This document shows positions 49,997-58,926 of a stretch of 64,000 nucleotides of DNA, one piece after another. Under the pieces are notes generated by a model. The model was not told where the DNA came from. It ran no database searches and saw only the letters and a list, made by a program, of their open reading frames with translations. This DNA comes from JALRBM01 sp964477195 (lineage in GTDB: Bacteria; Patescibacteriota; Saccharimonadia; Saccharimonadales; Saccharimonadaceae), in the NCBI GenBank assembly GCA_964477195.1, contig CAYZCX010000004.1:1-64000 (forward strand). The letters are read 5' to 3'. Both the position numbers and the translations under genes were made by a program. How positions within the stretch are numbered: position 1 is the first letter of the stretch; every line of letters starts with the position of its first letter.

Positions 49997-51214
49997 CTAG
50001 CCTGCAAGCTTTGCTTTCGCCGCATCAAGCTGCGGGTCTTTTCCTGCATCCGCATCGCTTGCCGTCAACTCGATCACCTGATCGGGCATGATGCCTTCTT
50101 TCGTAATATTCTTTCCATTTGGCGTGTACCACCTGGCGACAGTGACTTTTAGTACCGCCCCACCTCCGAGATCAAGTATCTTCTGAACAGTGCCCTTACC
50201 GAACGTCTTTTCGCCAACCAGTGTTGCCTTCTTGTAGTCTTGAAGCGCACCGGCTACGATCTCGCTTGCACTGGCGCTAGTTCCGTTCACCACAACAGTC
50301 GTAGGGAGATTACCGAGTATTGGATCGTTTCTGGAACGCAGTTCATCGGTTACCTTGTCACCAACTCGCTCGGAAACGACGACCTGATTATCAAGCCACA
50401 GCCCCGCGACGTCCTGTGCAGCTGTAAGATACCCGCCGCCATTGCCGCGAAGATCAAGGATGACCCCATGAACATTTTGCTGCTTGAAGCTTTCTGCAGC
50501 CTTACGAGCGAGAGCGCCTGTCTGATCATCAAACCGACTGATGGTGAGAATCCCCAGCCCATTTTGTACGCTCGACTGCACGCTAGGATTATCCACAACT
50601 TGACGCGTGACAGTGAATTCTTTTGTTTCATTGCCTCGCATAATGACAAGCTTTACTGTGGTTCCTGCTTCACCCCGGACTTCGGAGGCTGTTTTGTCAG
50701 CAGTCCACCCCGAAGCAGTTTGATCATTGACTGCAAGAATCGTATCACCTGCCTTAAGTCCTGCTTTTTCAGCAGGGTTGTTGGCGAGCACACGGATGAC
50801 AGTTGGTTTATCCGAGCGAATGCCAATTTCGGCACCAATCCCACCACCGATTTCTCCCGAGAGATCCTTGTCAAAATCCGCCGCTTCTTTAGGGTCCATA
50901 TATACGGTATATTGATCACCTGCCGCGGCTACCAAGCCCTTGCTCGCTCCTTCTATGAGCTTCTGGGTGTCGACATTACCATCAAAATTCGCCTTGAGCT
51001 GCTGATATGTTTGTTGCACAGAAGCGAGGTCAAGCGTGCCCGTCTCCACCTTGAAACCAAGGGCAGGTGCAATCGCCGCAATAACATTATTACTTCGCGT
51101 GCCGGCTACAAAACCGATCACCGCAACGAGTGCAATTGTAAAAAAATAGACTGTCCGTGAAACGCCTGTTTTTTCTTTTATCGGTGTTGCCATCGATTGT
51201 TTTTTTTCTGTCAC
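49997..51214 (-). CDS. ctpA: S41-family carboxy-terminal processing protease
   Basis: About 405 residues: a membrane anchor near the N-terminus (VYFFTIALVAVIGFVAG), a PDZ domain (IRVLANNPAEKAGLKAGDTI) and the S41 catalytic core, with nucleophile serine in NGTSASASEIVAGAL and lysine in GEKTFGKGTVQ. Such proteases trim exported proteins or cell-wall hydrolases. A GTG at 51214 is favoured, with GAGGG eight bases upstream. Upstream ATGs overlap the probable -10 TATACT. It lies next to a CHAP hydrolase gene, a possible substrate. Confidence 0.9.
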   Translation of the reverse strand: MTEKKQSMATPIKEKTGVSRTVYFFTIALVAVIGFVAGTRSNNVIAAIAPALGFKVETGTLDLASVQQTYQQLKANFDGNVDTQKLIEGASKGLVAAAGDQYTVYMDPKEAADFDKDLSGEIGGGIGAEIGIRSDKPTVIRVLANNPAEKAGLKAGDTILAVNDQTASGWTADKTASEVRGEAGTTVKLVIMRGNETKEFTVTRQVVDNPSVQSSVQNGLGILTISRFDDQTGALARKAAESFKQQNVHGVILDLRGNGGGYLTAAQDVAGLWLDNQVVVSERVGDKVTDELRSRNDPILGNLPTTVVVNGTSASASEIVAGALQDYKKATLVGEKTFGKGTVQKILDLGGGAVLKVTVARWYTPNGKNITKEGIMPDQVIELTASDADAGKDPQLDAAKAKLAG

Positions 51215-51293
51215 GTAAGAAACCCTCTTAACCTTAACCATATAAGTATAGCGCACTTCCAGTGAAGCGCGCTATAGAGTTTGGGAAGAAATC

Positions 51294-52487
51294 CTAGAAG
51301 TAGACGTACTGTTGGTAGGTACCGATAGGCACCTGCATTTTACTGTAGTTTCCCCATCCTGGGCCACCTGCATTGTAGTAGTTGTATTGGCTGACGACCA
51401 TCGTGCCAGCCGCTTCATTGACGCTTTCCACCCAGACAACGTGACCAGGACGACCACCAGTCGTAATCACGCCGGCAGCGCGCTCACGAGGTTTTGTCGA
51501 AACGGTGAAACCGGCAGAACGACCACTTGCGACAAAGTCGATAGCGTCACCCCAGTACGTCGGTGCATATCCCGTTTCCTTCAGGATACGCCATGCAACA
51601 TAGCTTGCGCACTGACGACAGCCATATCCCATTCCGTCACCACCATTACCATCGACGCCGCCGTGAGAGAGAGCGCTTGAGTCAACGTAGCAATTCGATG
51701 CATTCCAGGGGTATCCCCCAGATGTTCCAGGCAGAACAACTGCGCCACCACCGCCAGCCGCTGCAATTGCTGCTTCGATAGCAGCCTGCTGTTGCTGTTG
51801 CACCTTGAGTTTCTGACTTTCACGGTCGGCTGTCAGTTGTTGATAAGCACCCTCCTGACCACGGGTACGAGCAAGAAGCGTATTACGCTCGCTTTCTTTT
51901 GCAACAAGAGCGTTTTTTGCATTATTCTGATCAACGAGAGTTCGCTGCACATCCGTTTTTTGCTTTTCGAGATTAACTTTCAACTGTTTTATCGTATCGA
52001 TTGTGGTTGAGAGTTGATCGCGAACAACATTTCGATATTCTTGTTTATCGACATAATCTCCAATGTTTTGACTGCTTGCGAGCATTTCCAAAGGAGAGAT
52101 TGTGTCATCAATATACAGATCGGCAATCGTTGTACCGAGAGCTGTGCGATTGTCACCAATACGCGTTTCAGTATCTGTAATATCCTGCTGCAATTTGGTA
52201 AGTTTTACTTCGGTAAGATCGATTTGCGTTTGGATCAGTTTTTTCTGATCATCGATACCTTTTACTTCTTCTTGAAGGGAAAGGATTTGTTTATTTAGCT
52301 CCCCCGCCCTTGACTGGTATTCGCTAATTTCTTTTTGAAGCGCGTTGATCTGATCGTCGTATTTGTCGGCGGAGACTTTTGGGCTGAGAGAGAATGGAAC
52401 GGTAAACACCATGAGCGCAGCAATCGTCGCAATTACTACCCGACGAATACTGTGTCTAGAAACTGGTGTGGTGGACCGCTGTTTCAT
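51294..52487 (-). CDS. PcsB-like peptidoglycan hydrolase (coiled coil plus CHAP)
   Basis: A 397-residue exported protein: a signal peptide (about residues 15-40), a long coiled coil (about 42-235), a Gln/Ala/Gly linker, and a C-terminal CHAP amidase/endopeptidase domain with catalytic cysteine in GCRQCASYVAW and histidine in RPGHVVWVES. This is the architecture of PcsB, which FtsEX activates through its coiled coil to split septal peptidoglycan. ftsX lies directly upstream on the same strand, apart from an intervening antisense small gene. Confidence 0.9.
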   Translation of the reverse strand: MKQRSTTPVSRHSIRRVVIATIAALMVFTVPFSLSPKVSADKYDDQINALQKEISEYQSRAGELNKQILSLQEEVKGIDDQKKLIQTQIDLTEVKLTKLQQDITDTETRIGDNRTALGTTIADLYIDDTISPLEMLASSQNIGDYVDKQEYRNVVRDQLSTTIDTIKQLKVNLEKQKTDVQRTLVDQNNAKNALVAKESERNTLLARTRGQEGAYQQLTADRESQKLKVQQQQQAAIEAAIAAAGGGGAVVLPGTSGGYPWNASNCYVDSSALSHGGVDGNGGDGMGYGCRQCASYVAWRILKETGYAPTYWGDAIDFVASGRSAGFTVSTKPRERAAGVITTGGRPGHVVWVESVNEAAGTMVVSQYNYYNAGGPGWGNYSKMQVPIGTYQQYVYF

Positions 52488-52546
52488 TAAGCTTATGCTA
52501 GCACGAAAATGCGCTTATGTCAATTCCCTAGGCAGTCGAAAAGAAA

Positions 52547-52771
52547 TTGGGATGCTTTGAAATATATCTGTTCTATGAAACTGATGTCGCATTCAATGTC
52601 GCTACTAACGACGGAACATACCCCATCTCCAAGAAAAACAGCGAACTGAGGGACAAGATCAAGGAGGGCGGAGCGTATGACTTCACTAAGCAAGGACCGT
52701 TCGTTTTTGGCACCGACATCAAAGCCATCGAGCCGATCGACCCGTCACAAGTGACCACGGCCTGCCCCTGA
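52547..52771 (+). CDS. Small unknown protein antisense to the ftsX-pcsB spacer
   Basis: A 74-residue open frame with no family and a weak ribosome-binding region, so the start is uncertain. It is followed seven bases after the stop by a strong terminator of the same style as other accessory one-gene units. Its location, opposite to and between two genes that normally work together, suggests insertion of a cassette. Confidence 0.4.
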   Translation: MGCFEIYLFYETDVAFNVATNDGTYPISKKNSELRDKIKEGGAYDFTKQGPFVFGTDIKAIEPIDPSQVTTACP

Positions 52772-52777
52772 TCTTCG

Positions 52778-52824
52778 GGGCCGCACACTTCAGACATCCA
52801 GCTGGAGTAGTGCGGCCCTTGTTT
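52778..52824 (+). terminator. Terminator after the 74-residue gene
   Basis: Stem GGGCCGCAC (52778-52786) / GTGCGGCCC (52810-52818) followed by TTGTTTC. Confidence 0.75.
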
Positions 52825-52836
52825 CATTTTATAGTC

Positions 52837-53814
52837 TTATATTTTTAGATAGCGTCTTGTTGCGAGTAGCGAAGAGACAATACCGATGATCGCGCCGAGG
52901 AAAATCATGCCAAGAAGCACAAATGGGATGTAGATGGACAGCAAGTCGATGGTCTTTTGTACCATCACTCCATAGCTTAGGAGTGGGCCACTGGCTCCAT
53001 ACAGGATAGCGATACCGAGCGCCGTCGCCACGATTGCAGCGATAAATCCATAAACGACTGCCTCGACAACAAATGGCCCCCTGATGAAGCTTCGGTCTGC
53101 ACCAATCAACTTCATCATCTGGATTTCGTCCTTACGATTGAAGATAGCCATACGGATGGTATTGAAGACGATGAGTGATGAGATCGCAATGAAGATGACA
53201 CTTGCGACCAGCCCTGCCTTCTCGGCAAAGTTTACCCAACGACCAATATTCTCTATTGCGGAGCGTCGCTCACCTGCGAAGGAGGGCTTACGATTTGGAT
53301 CGATATTCTTTTTGAGGGTTTCGTTCGTATCGACAAATTTGCGCAACTCATCGGTTTTGTTGATATCCGTTGGATTGATGCGGAACGTCCCGGGAAATTC
53401 ATTTGTCGCTTCATTAAGCGCGTCCAGGGCGCCCGTGTTGGTCTTGTTTTGCTGAGCAAAGTTTGTCCGTGCGTCCTCAGGGGTGATATAGCTTACCTTA
53501 CGAACGGTAGCGAGTTTTTCAAGGCCACTTTGGATTTTTTTGACGTCATCATCTGATGTCGTATTTTTCACATAAATAGACATGTCGACTTTATCGCGGA
53601 TTTCCGCGACCGTATCCAATAGTACATTGCGAGAAGCAAGGGTAATAAACACGACCAAAAGTGTAATCGTCATGACCGCTGTAGCTGCGATGGTGAGCCA
53701 AGCATTGCGGCTAAAGTTGTTGACGCCATAACGACACATGCGAACAAATGTAAGCCACTGACGACGTTTGCGTTTTTGCAAAGCAAAGGTTTTTGCGTCC
53801 ATCTTTTTGCTCAT
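52837..53814 (-). CDS. ftsX: Cell division protein FtsX
   Basis: A 325-residue integral membrane protein with one helix near residues 40-60, an external domain of ~120 residues, then three more helices, the FtsX topology. YITPEDARTNFAQQ and LIGADRSFIRGPFVVEA are family-like. FtsX passes the ATP-driven signal of FtsE to an external hydrolase. It overlaps ftsE by four bases. Confidence 0.93.
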   Translation of the reverse strand: MSKKMDAKTFALQKRKRRQWLTFVRMCRYGVNNFSRNAWLTIAATAVMTITLLVVFITLASRNVLLDTVAEIRDKVDMSIYVKNTTSDDDVKKIQSGLEKLATVRKVSYITPEDARTNFAQQNKTNTGALDALNEATNEFPGTFRINPTDINKTDELRKFVDTNETLKKNIDPNRKPSFAGERRSAIENIGRWVNFAEKAGLVASVIFIAISSLIVFNTIRMAIFNRKDEIQMMKLIGADRSFIRGPFVVEAVVYGFIAAIVATALGIAILYGASGPLLSYGVMVQKTIDLLSIYIPFVLLGMIFLGAIIGIVSSLLATRRYLKI

Positions 53815-54494
53815 TGTCGATAACTCCCCTGTGCTTGGTCACTGGTGATTTTTCCATGTTCGAGCGTGACGACGCGTCGTTTTAGTTTATTGACAATTTC
53901 AACGTTGTGCGTCGTCAGGAGAACGGTTGTGCCGTATTTATTGATTTTTTCAAGTAAACGGACAATGTCCCAACTGTGTTTTGGATCGAGGTTTCCCGTA
54001 GGCTCATCTGCAATAAGAATTTTTGGCTGACGCACAACCGCACGAGCAATCGCAACTCGCTGTCGTTCACCTCCAGAAAGTTGATGGGGAAATTGTTTTT
54101 CTTTTCCGGTAAGGCCCACCAGCTCGATAACTTTTGGCACGGTATTCTTAATTTCACGACCTGTCATACCGGCAATCTCAAGTGCAAACGCAACGTTTTC
54201 AAACACCGTACGCTGCGGAAGAAGCTTGAAATCCTGAAATACCACGCCGATTTTTCGCCGAAGCAATGGAATATGCTTGTCCTTAAGCGTGTCATAGTCA
54301 ATTCCACCAACAACAATCTTGCCGCTGGTTGGCTTTTCTTCACGAGTTAAAAGACGAAGAAGCGTCGTTTTTCCAGCACCGCTTGTTCCTACCAAAATAA
54401 CAAATTCTCGAGGTTCGACATGAAGACTAATCCGATTTAACGCCGGCTTCATATCTTTTCCGTATGTTTCTGTTACCCTATCAAACAGAATCAT
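53811..54494 (-). CDS. ftsE: Cell division ATP-binding protein FtsE
   Basis: A 227-residue ABC ATPase: Walker A GTSGAGKTTLLRLL, Q-loop VVFQDFKLLPQRTVFENVAF, signature LSGGERQRVAIARAV and Walker B ILIADEPTGNLD. With FtsX it controls septal peptidoglycan hydrolysis. A TATACT box lies ten bases before the ATG, so the leader is at most a few nucleotides. Confidence 0.95.
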   Translation of the reverse strand: MILFDRVTETYGKDMKPALNRISLHVEPREFVILVGTSGAGKTTLLRLLTREEKPTSGKIVVGGIDYDTLKDKHIPLLRRKIGVVFQDFKLLPQRTVFENVAFALEIAGMTGREIKNTVPKVIELVGLTGKEKQFPHQLSGGERQRVAIARAVVRQPKILIADEPTGNLDPKHSWDIVRLLEKINKYGTTVLLTTHNVEIVNKLKRRVVTLEHGKITSDQAQGSYRQ

Positions 54495-54560
54495 TACTCA
54501 TCATAGTATAGCAGGAAAAAATGTATGTTACACGGTTTTTATGTAACATCCACGAGCTAC

Positions 54561-55640
54561 TCAGTCTATATTTTGCTCGAGATAAGCCATCATAAACGGA
54601 TCTAGTTTTCCATCAAGAACACCCTGTGCGTCTCGGTCTTCGTACTTTGTTCGCGTGTCTTTGACGAGTGTATACGGATGAAGGACATAATTGCGGATTT
54701 GGCTGCCCCAATTTGCAGATTCGCCTGCATGGAGTTCACTAATATTCTGGGTATGCTGCTCAAGTTGGAGCTGTGCTAATTTGGAACGAAGGATTTTGAG
54801 TGCGGTTTCTTTGTTTTGTAACTGGCTTCGCTCGTTTTGTATTGCCACAACGATACCTGTTGGGAGGTGCGTCACCCGAACGGCACTATCGGTAGTATTA
54901 ACGCTCTGCCCGCCATGACCACCAGCGCGGTAAACATCTATCTTGAGGTCTTTATCATCAAGCTGGATTTCTTCTGGCGCATCGATCTGAGGCAAAACTT
55001 CTACTAGTGCGAAGCTCGTTTGGCGAAGATTGTCGCTATTAAAAGGACTTAACCGCACGAGTCTGTGAACACCATTTTCGCTCTTTAACTTGCCGAACGC
55101 ATAAGGTCCTGTGACTTCGATAACACTTGTCTTGAGACCAGCTTCTTCACCTGCAGATCGCTCGACATTTGCCGTCTTCATTCCTGCTTTTTCCGCCCAT
55201 CTTAAATACATGCGTTCCAACATTTCAGCCCAATCTTGCGCATCAGTCCCCCCTGCCCCCGCAGAGATACGAAGAATCACATTGTGATCGTCGTATTTTC
55301 CATTGAAAAGTAATTCTTTTTTGCGTGTGGCAAATTCTTTCTCGAGCGCAGTTATCTGGCCATCAAATTCCGTCATAAGACTATCGTCACCGAGGCTCAT
55401 AAGCTCGACGATATCTGCGAGTTGCAACACGAGCATTTGCCAGGGCTGCACGGTATCCTGGAGTGCCGCGAATTGTTTGCTCTTTTCCTGAGCATTATGG
55501 GGATTATTCCAAATCTCCGGTGCCGCAAGCTCATCCTCAAGTGTCTGGAGTTGTTCGATCTTCCCTTCAATATCAAGCCGACGGTACGCAGCGTCAACAT
55601 CTTTTTTCAATTGGTCGATTCGTTTCTCTAGAGGTTGCAT
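54561..55640 (-). CDS. prfB: Peptide chain release factor 2
   Basis: A 359-residue class I release factor recognising UAA/UGA. The GGQ motif lies in RAGGHGGQSVNTTDSAV. The codon-recognition region reads RLSPFNSDNLRQTSFA, with SPF intact. The frame is continuous from the ATG, so the programmed +1 frameshift that autoregulates prfB in many bacteria is absent. UGA is used as a stop in this genome, consistent with a working RF2. A TAAAAT box lies eight bases upstream; murI is divergent. Confidence 0.95.
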   Translation of the reverse strand: MQPLEKRIDQLKKDVDAAYRRLDIEGKIEQLQTLEDELAAPEIWNNPHNAQEKSKQFAALQDTVQPWQMLVLQLADIVELMSLGDDSLMTEFDGQITALEKEFATRKKELLFNGKYDDHNVILRISAGAGGTDAQDWAEMLERMYLRWAEKAGMKTANVERSAGEEAGLKTSVIEVTGPYAFGKLKSENGVHRLVRLSPFNSDNLRQTSFALVEVLPQIDAPEEIQLDDKDLKIDVYRAGGHGGQSVNTTDSAVRVTHLPTGIVVAIQNERSQLQNKETALKILRSKLAQLQLEQHTQNISELHAGESANWGSQIRNYVLHPYTLVKDTRTKYEDRDAQGVLDGKLDPFMMAYLEQNID

Positions 55641-55667
55641 GTATGTCTATTTTATCACGAGTCATGC

Positions 55668-55673
55668 TACACT
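55668..55673 (+). promoter_or_regulatory. -10 box for leaderless murI mRNA
   Basis: TACACT ends seven bases before the murI ATG; a TAAAAT for divergent prfB lies at 55649-55654 on the other strand. Confidence 0.45.
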
Positions 55674-55680
55674 ACTGATA

Positions 55681-56349
55681 ATGAAAATCGGCGTATTTGA
55701 CTCGGGTATTGGCGGTAAAAGCGTCGCAGAAGCATTACAACACGCTTTTGTCGATGATGAGATCATTTATATGAACGATGCAAAGAATGTTCCCTATGGT
55801 AATAAAGAACCCGCAGAGATACGACATCTTACGGCGACGGTTATTGATCGGCTGGTAAAAGGAGGCTGCAGCATTATCGTCATAGCCTGCAATACCGCCA
55901 CGACAAATGCGATTGATTTTTTGCGAAATGTCCACCCGCGCGTCTTTTTTGTTGGTCTTGAGCCAATGGTGAAGCCAGCAGCTGCGCTCACGAGAACGGG
56001 TGTATTTGCCGTATGTGCGACTCGCGCCACGCTCGCGAGTCAGCCTTATACCACACTGAAGCAAGCATGGGCAAAAGGGAGAAAAATTATTGAACCTGAT
56101 TGCAGTGAGTGGGCAACGCAAATTGAACGAGGAGATTCAGACACCATTGCTGTCGAAGTACTCGTTGACGAGCTCACGGCGCAAAAGTGTGATGTTATCG
56201 TCCTCGCCTGCACGCATTATCACTGGTTAAAAAAGCGCTTCGAAGCGGCAAATCCCGACATAATTATTCTTGAACCGACTGATGCAATCATGCAACGGAT
56301 TAGCCACTTCAAGCAGGATTATAAGTCATTTACCGCGGCAATAAATTGA
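55681..56349 (+). CDS. murI: Glutamate racemase
   Basis: A 222-residue racemase making D-glutamate for peptidoglycan. The N-terminal IGVFDSGIGGKSVAEAL and the two catalytic cysteines in VIACNTATTNAID and VLACTHYHWLKK are present. It is shorter than most MurI (~260) because of reduced loops. The start at 55681 is chosen over an upstream ATG in the prfB promoter. The 3' end overlaps convergent murD by 31 nt. Confidence 0.93.
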   Translation: MKIGVFDSGIGGKSVAEALQHAFVDDEIIYMNDAKNVPYGNKEPAEIRHLTATVIDRLVKGGCSIIVIACNTATTNAIDFLRNVHPRVFFVGLEPMVKPAAALTRTGVFAVCATRATLASQPYTTLKQAWAKGRKIIEPDCSEWATQIERGDSDTIAVEVLVDELTAQKCDVIVLACTHYHWLKKRFEAANPDIIILEPTDAIMQRISHFKQDYKSFTAAIN

Positions 56350-57605
56350 TCTCCGCGATCTGCATAGTTTTTAAATAATCCAAAACTTGCACAGGCTGGA
56401 CTAAGAATCACGACATCACCTGGCTCTGCAAGCTCGTATGCATGCCTCACGATATCTTTCATCGTAAAGCTACTGTCAAAAGTCTCTGTTTTTAACCAAT
56501 CGAACTTCGCAAAGCTTTTCTCGATTTCTTCTGCTTGTTCCCCTATTAGTAATGCGCATTTTACCTCTTCTTCGGCCGCTTTTTTTGCAAGCCCACTGAA
56601 ATCTATGACACCCTTACTTGAGCCCCCCAGTATCAAAATCTTTGGCTGAGAAAATGCCGCAATTGCTGCTTTTGCGCTACCGACTGTCGTGGCAATACTG
56701 TCGTCATAATAGGCAACACCTTTTACCCTCCGAACATACTTAAGCCGATGCGGAAGGCCAGTAAATTCAGCGAGACCCTGCTCAATTACTCTAGTATCCT
56801 GAGTGAATTCCCACACAGCTGCGATCGCAGCGCAGGCATTGTCGTAATTGTGAGCTCCCGGCAATTTCAGAGCAGTCACAGAGCAAAGCTTTTTATCACC
56901 ATACCAGAAGTAGTCGTCACGAACACGAGCCGCCTCCTCAGACTGAACAGGTATTTTTTTGCCGGCCGAACCGAATGCAATGATCCCCGAATGCATATTT
57001 TGGGCATTAAATACAACTGTGTCGGACTTTTCCTGATATCGAGCGATGTTACCTTTCGCGGCAACATATTCATCAAACGAATCATGAACATCAAGGTGAT
57101 CCGGCTCGATCATGAGCACCACTGCCACATGCGGCGAATGCTCTGCATCCCACAATTGAAAACTACTTAGTTCGTAAACAACAATATCGTTTGAAGCGAT
57201 ACGGGGTAGTTCGTCGAGGGCAGGCACCCCAATATTTCCGACAACATGAACAGTTTTGCCCGCTTGCTTGAGAATACTTGCAATGAGACTAACGGTCGTC
57301 CCCTTACCTTTTGTTCCAGTGACACCAATAATTGGTGCGGGACATTTGGAAAAGAATTCGTTAGTTGATGACCAGACTTTTTTGGCACCTCGTAGCTTCT
57401 TAGGCGGTAGACTTGGCGTACGGACGACAATATCAAAGTCCGTAAGGTTCTTGAAAGCATCCGGCCCTAAAACCGACAATGCGTTAGACGGAAGATCAGC
57501 GACGTTTTCGCGTTCATCCAAAATGGTCACTACATTGCCTTGACTCAGATAATACTGGTAGTTTGACCTACCTTCGACTCCATATCCTGCAATAGCGACA
57601 TTCAT
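56319..57605 (-). CDS. murD: UDP-N-acetylmuramoylalanine-D-glutamate ligase
   Basis: MurD adds D-glutamate, the product of the convergent murI gene, to UDP-MurNAc-L-Ala. The Rossmann-like N-terminus VAIAGYGVEGRSNYQYYL, the ATP loop IGVTGTKGKGTTVSLIASIL, EPDHLDVH and the C-terminal domain with KILILGGSSKG and LSPACASFGLFKNYADRG are all present. Length 428 residues is typical. Confidence 0.93.
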   Translation of the reverse strand: MNVAIAGYGVEGRSNYQYYLSQGNVVTILDERENVADLPSNALSVLGPDAFKNLTDFDIVVRTPSLPPKKLRGAKKVWSSTNEFFSKCPAPIIGVTGTKGKGTTVSLIASILKQAGKTVHVVGNIGVPALDELPRIASNDIVVYELSSFQLWDAEHSPHVAVVLMIEPDHLDVHDSFDEYVAAKGNIARYQEKSDTVVFNAQNMHSGIIAFGSAGKKIPVQSEEAARVRDDYFWYGDKKLCSVTALKLPGAHNYDNACAAIAAVWEFTQDTRVIEQGLAEFTGLPHRLKYVRRVKGVAYYDDSIATTVGSAKAAIAAFSQPKILILGGSSKGVIDFSGLAKKAAEEEVKCALLIGEQAEEIEKSFAKFDWLKTETFDSSFTMKDIVRHAYELAEPGDVVILSPACASFGLFKNYADRGDQFIAAVNDL

Positions 57606-57609
57606 ATGT

Positions 57610-58902
57610 CTATTTTACCGTGTTTGCGAATAAAGTCGCTAATTTCTCATTGAGCTTGACGATTTCTTCTTTTTCGCCGCTACTCACTCCTGCGAGTACC
57701 CAGGCATCACCAGAAATAAATTCACGCGCTGTATTGATCATACGGTCACGACTCGTGCGACGTATTTCTTCAGGCACTTTTTCGTAATCTTTTACTACCC
57801 CATCGGCGAAGTAGCGACCAGTGTAAAAATTACTGATCTGTGCGACAGTTTGTGCGCCCATTTGGTAACGGCCAAGTGCATACGATTTGGCAGCGTTCAG
57901 TTCATCTTCTGTGATTTTTCCATCAAGAACATGTTTGACTTCGCGGACGATAATGTCAAAAAGCTCGTCTGCCGTTTCAAGGTTTACCTCACCGCCAAAA
58001 TCCCAGCTGCTATCATAAAAACCAACGGTTGTATCAGAGAAAATGTTGTAAGCAAGACCACGCTTCCGGGCGGCGCCATAAATACGTGAGTGCATAGTGC
58101 CAGTGAGCAGATGATCGAGACAGTTCATCGCCTCCACTTCTTCGTCGCTAATATCACGAGGCATCATCACCGACCAGCCAAAAGTAAGATTGGAAGCTTC
58201 TTTACGACGGATAAGCGTCGGGTTCGCGCGAGATAATTCATCTCTTGGTACTTCAAAACGTTCGCCTTCGGGGAGATCCCATGCCTGGAGCTGACGTTTG
58301 ATCTCACTCTTACGACCCTGGAGTTTTCCGGCAATCACAAATCGCATATTATTAGCCGTATGAGTGCGCTTGTGATGTTCGCGAATATCGCCAAGACTTA
58401 CGTTTGAGATCGTCTGCAGTCGCTGCCAAAACGTATAGACATCTTCCCCAAGCAGTTGCTGAATTTTAGGCCACAGTACACGATTATGATTATTGAGATA
58501 GCCTGTCAGTTCACTCTTCACATTGCCTTTTTCGGCCGCGAGTTCTGCGGGGTTAAACTTTGGATGACATATCGCTACCTGCTGCAAGGCCAGTATTCGA
58601 TCCCACTCGAAGTCCGCACAGTCTGCGACATATACCATTGAGAGATCGCTTGTATAAGCGTTGTGGTAGGCGCCATTTTTCGTAAATTCGGCCTCGTATT
58701 CATGTTCACTTTTGAATTGGGCATTTGCGCCAAACGCCATATGTTCCATAATATGGGCGGTTTCATAAATGTCCTTACCCTGCACATAGCGATTGCCCGC
58801 CCTGAATTGAAATTGAAAACTCATAACCGTTGCACCGGGAATATCGATAAGCAGCCCGCGTGCTCCACTAGCTAATTTGACCTCTTCGACTGTATGTTTC
58901 AT
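57610..58902 (-). CDS. M16-family zinc metallopeptidase
   Basis: A 430-residue pitrilysin/insulinase-type peptidase. The inverted zinc motif HIMEHMAFG (HxxEH) is near residue 50, with the distal glutamate expected in the AELAAEKGNVKSEL segment. Only one catalytic-type domain pair is present, so it may work as a dimer. The start at 58902 (MKHTVEE) is preferred to the ATG three bases upstream. It probably degrades small peptides; location is cytoplasmic by lack of a signal. Confidence 0.88.
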   Translation of the reverse strand: MKHTVEEVKLASGARGLLIDIPGATVMSFQFQFRAGNRYVQGKDIYETAHIMEHMAFGANAQFKSEHEYEAEFTKNGAYHNAYTSDLSMVYVADCADFEWDRILALQQVAICHPKFNPAELAAEKGNVKSELTGYLNNHNRVLWPKIQQLLGEDVYTFWQRLQTISNVSLGDIREHHKRTHTANNMRFVIAGKLQGRKSEIKRQLQAWDLPEGERFEVPRDELSRANPTLIRRKEASNLTFGWSVMMPRDISDEEVEAMNCLDHLLTGTMHSRIYGAARKRGLAYNIFSDTTVGFYDSSWDFGGEVNLETADELFDIIVREVKHVLDGKITEDELNAAKSYALGRYQMGAQTVAQISNFYTGRYFADGVVKDYEKVPEEIRRTSRDRMINTAREFISGDAWVLAGVSSGEKEEIVKLNEKLATLFANTVK

Positions 58903-58926
58903 CAACTGCCTCTCTTTGCGAACGGA

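Noticed and set aside
50240..51160. 306-codon frame antisense to ctpA
   Set aside because: A shadow of the strongly supported S41 protease; the product is Cys/Ser-rich nonsense with no ribosome-binding site.
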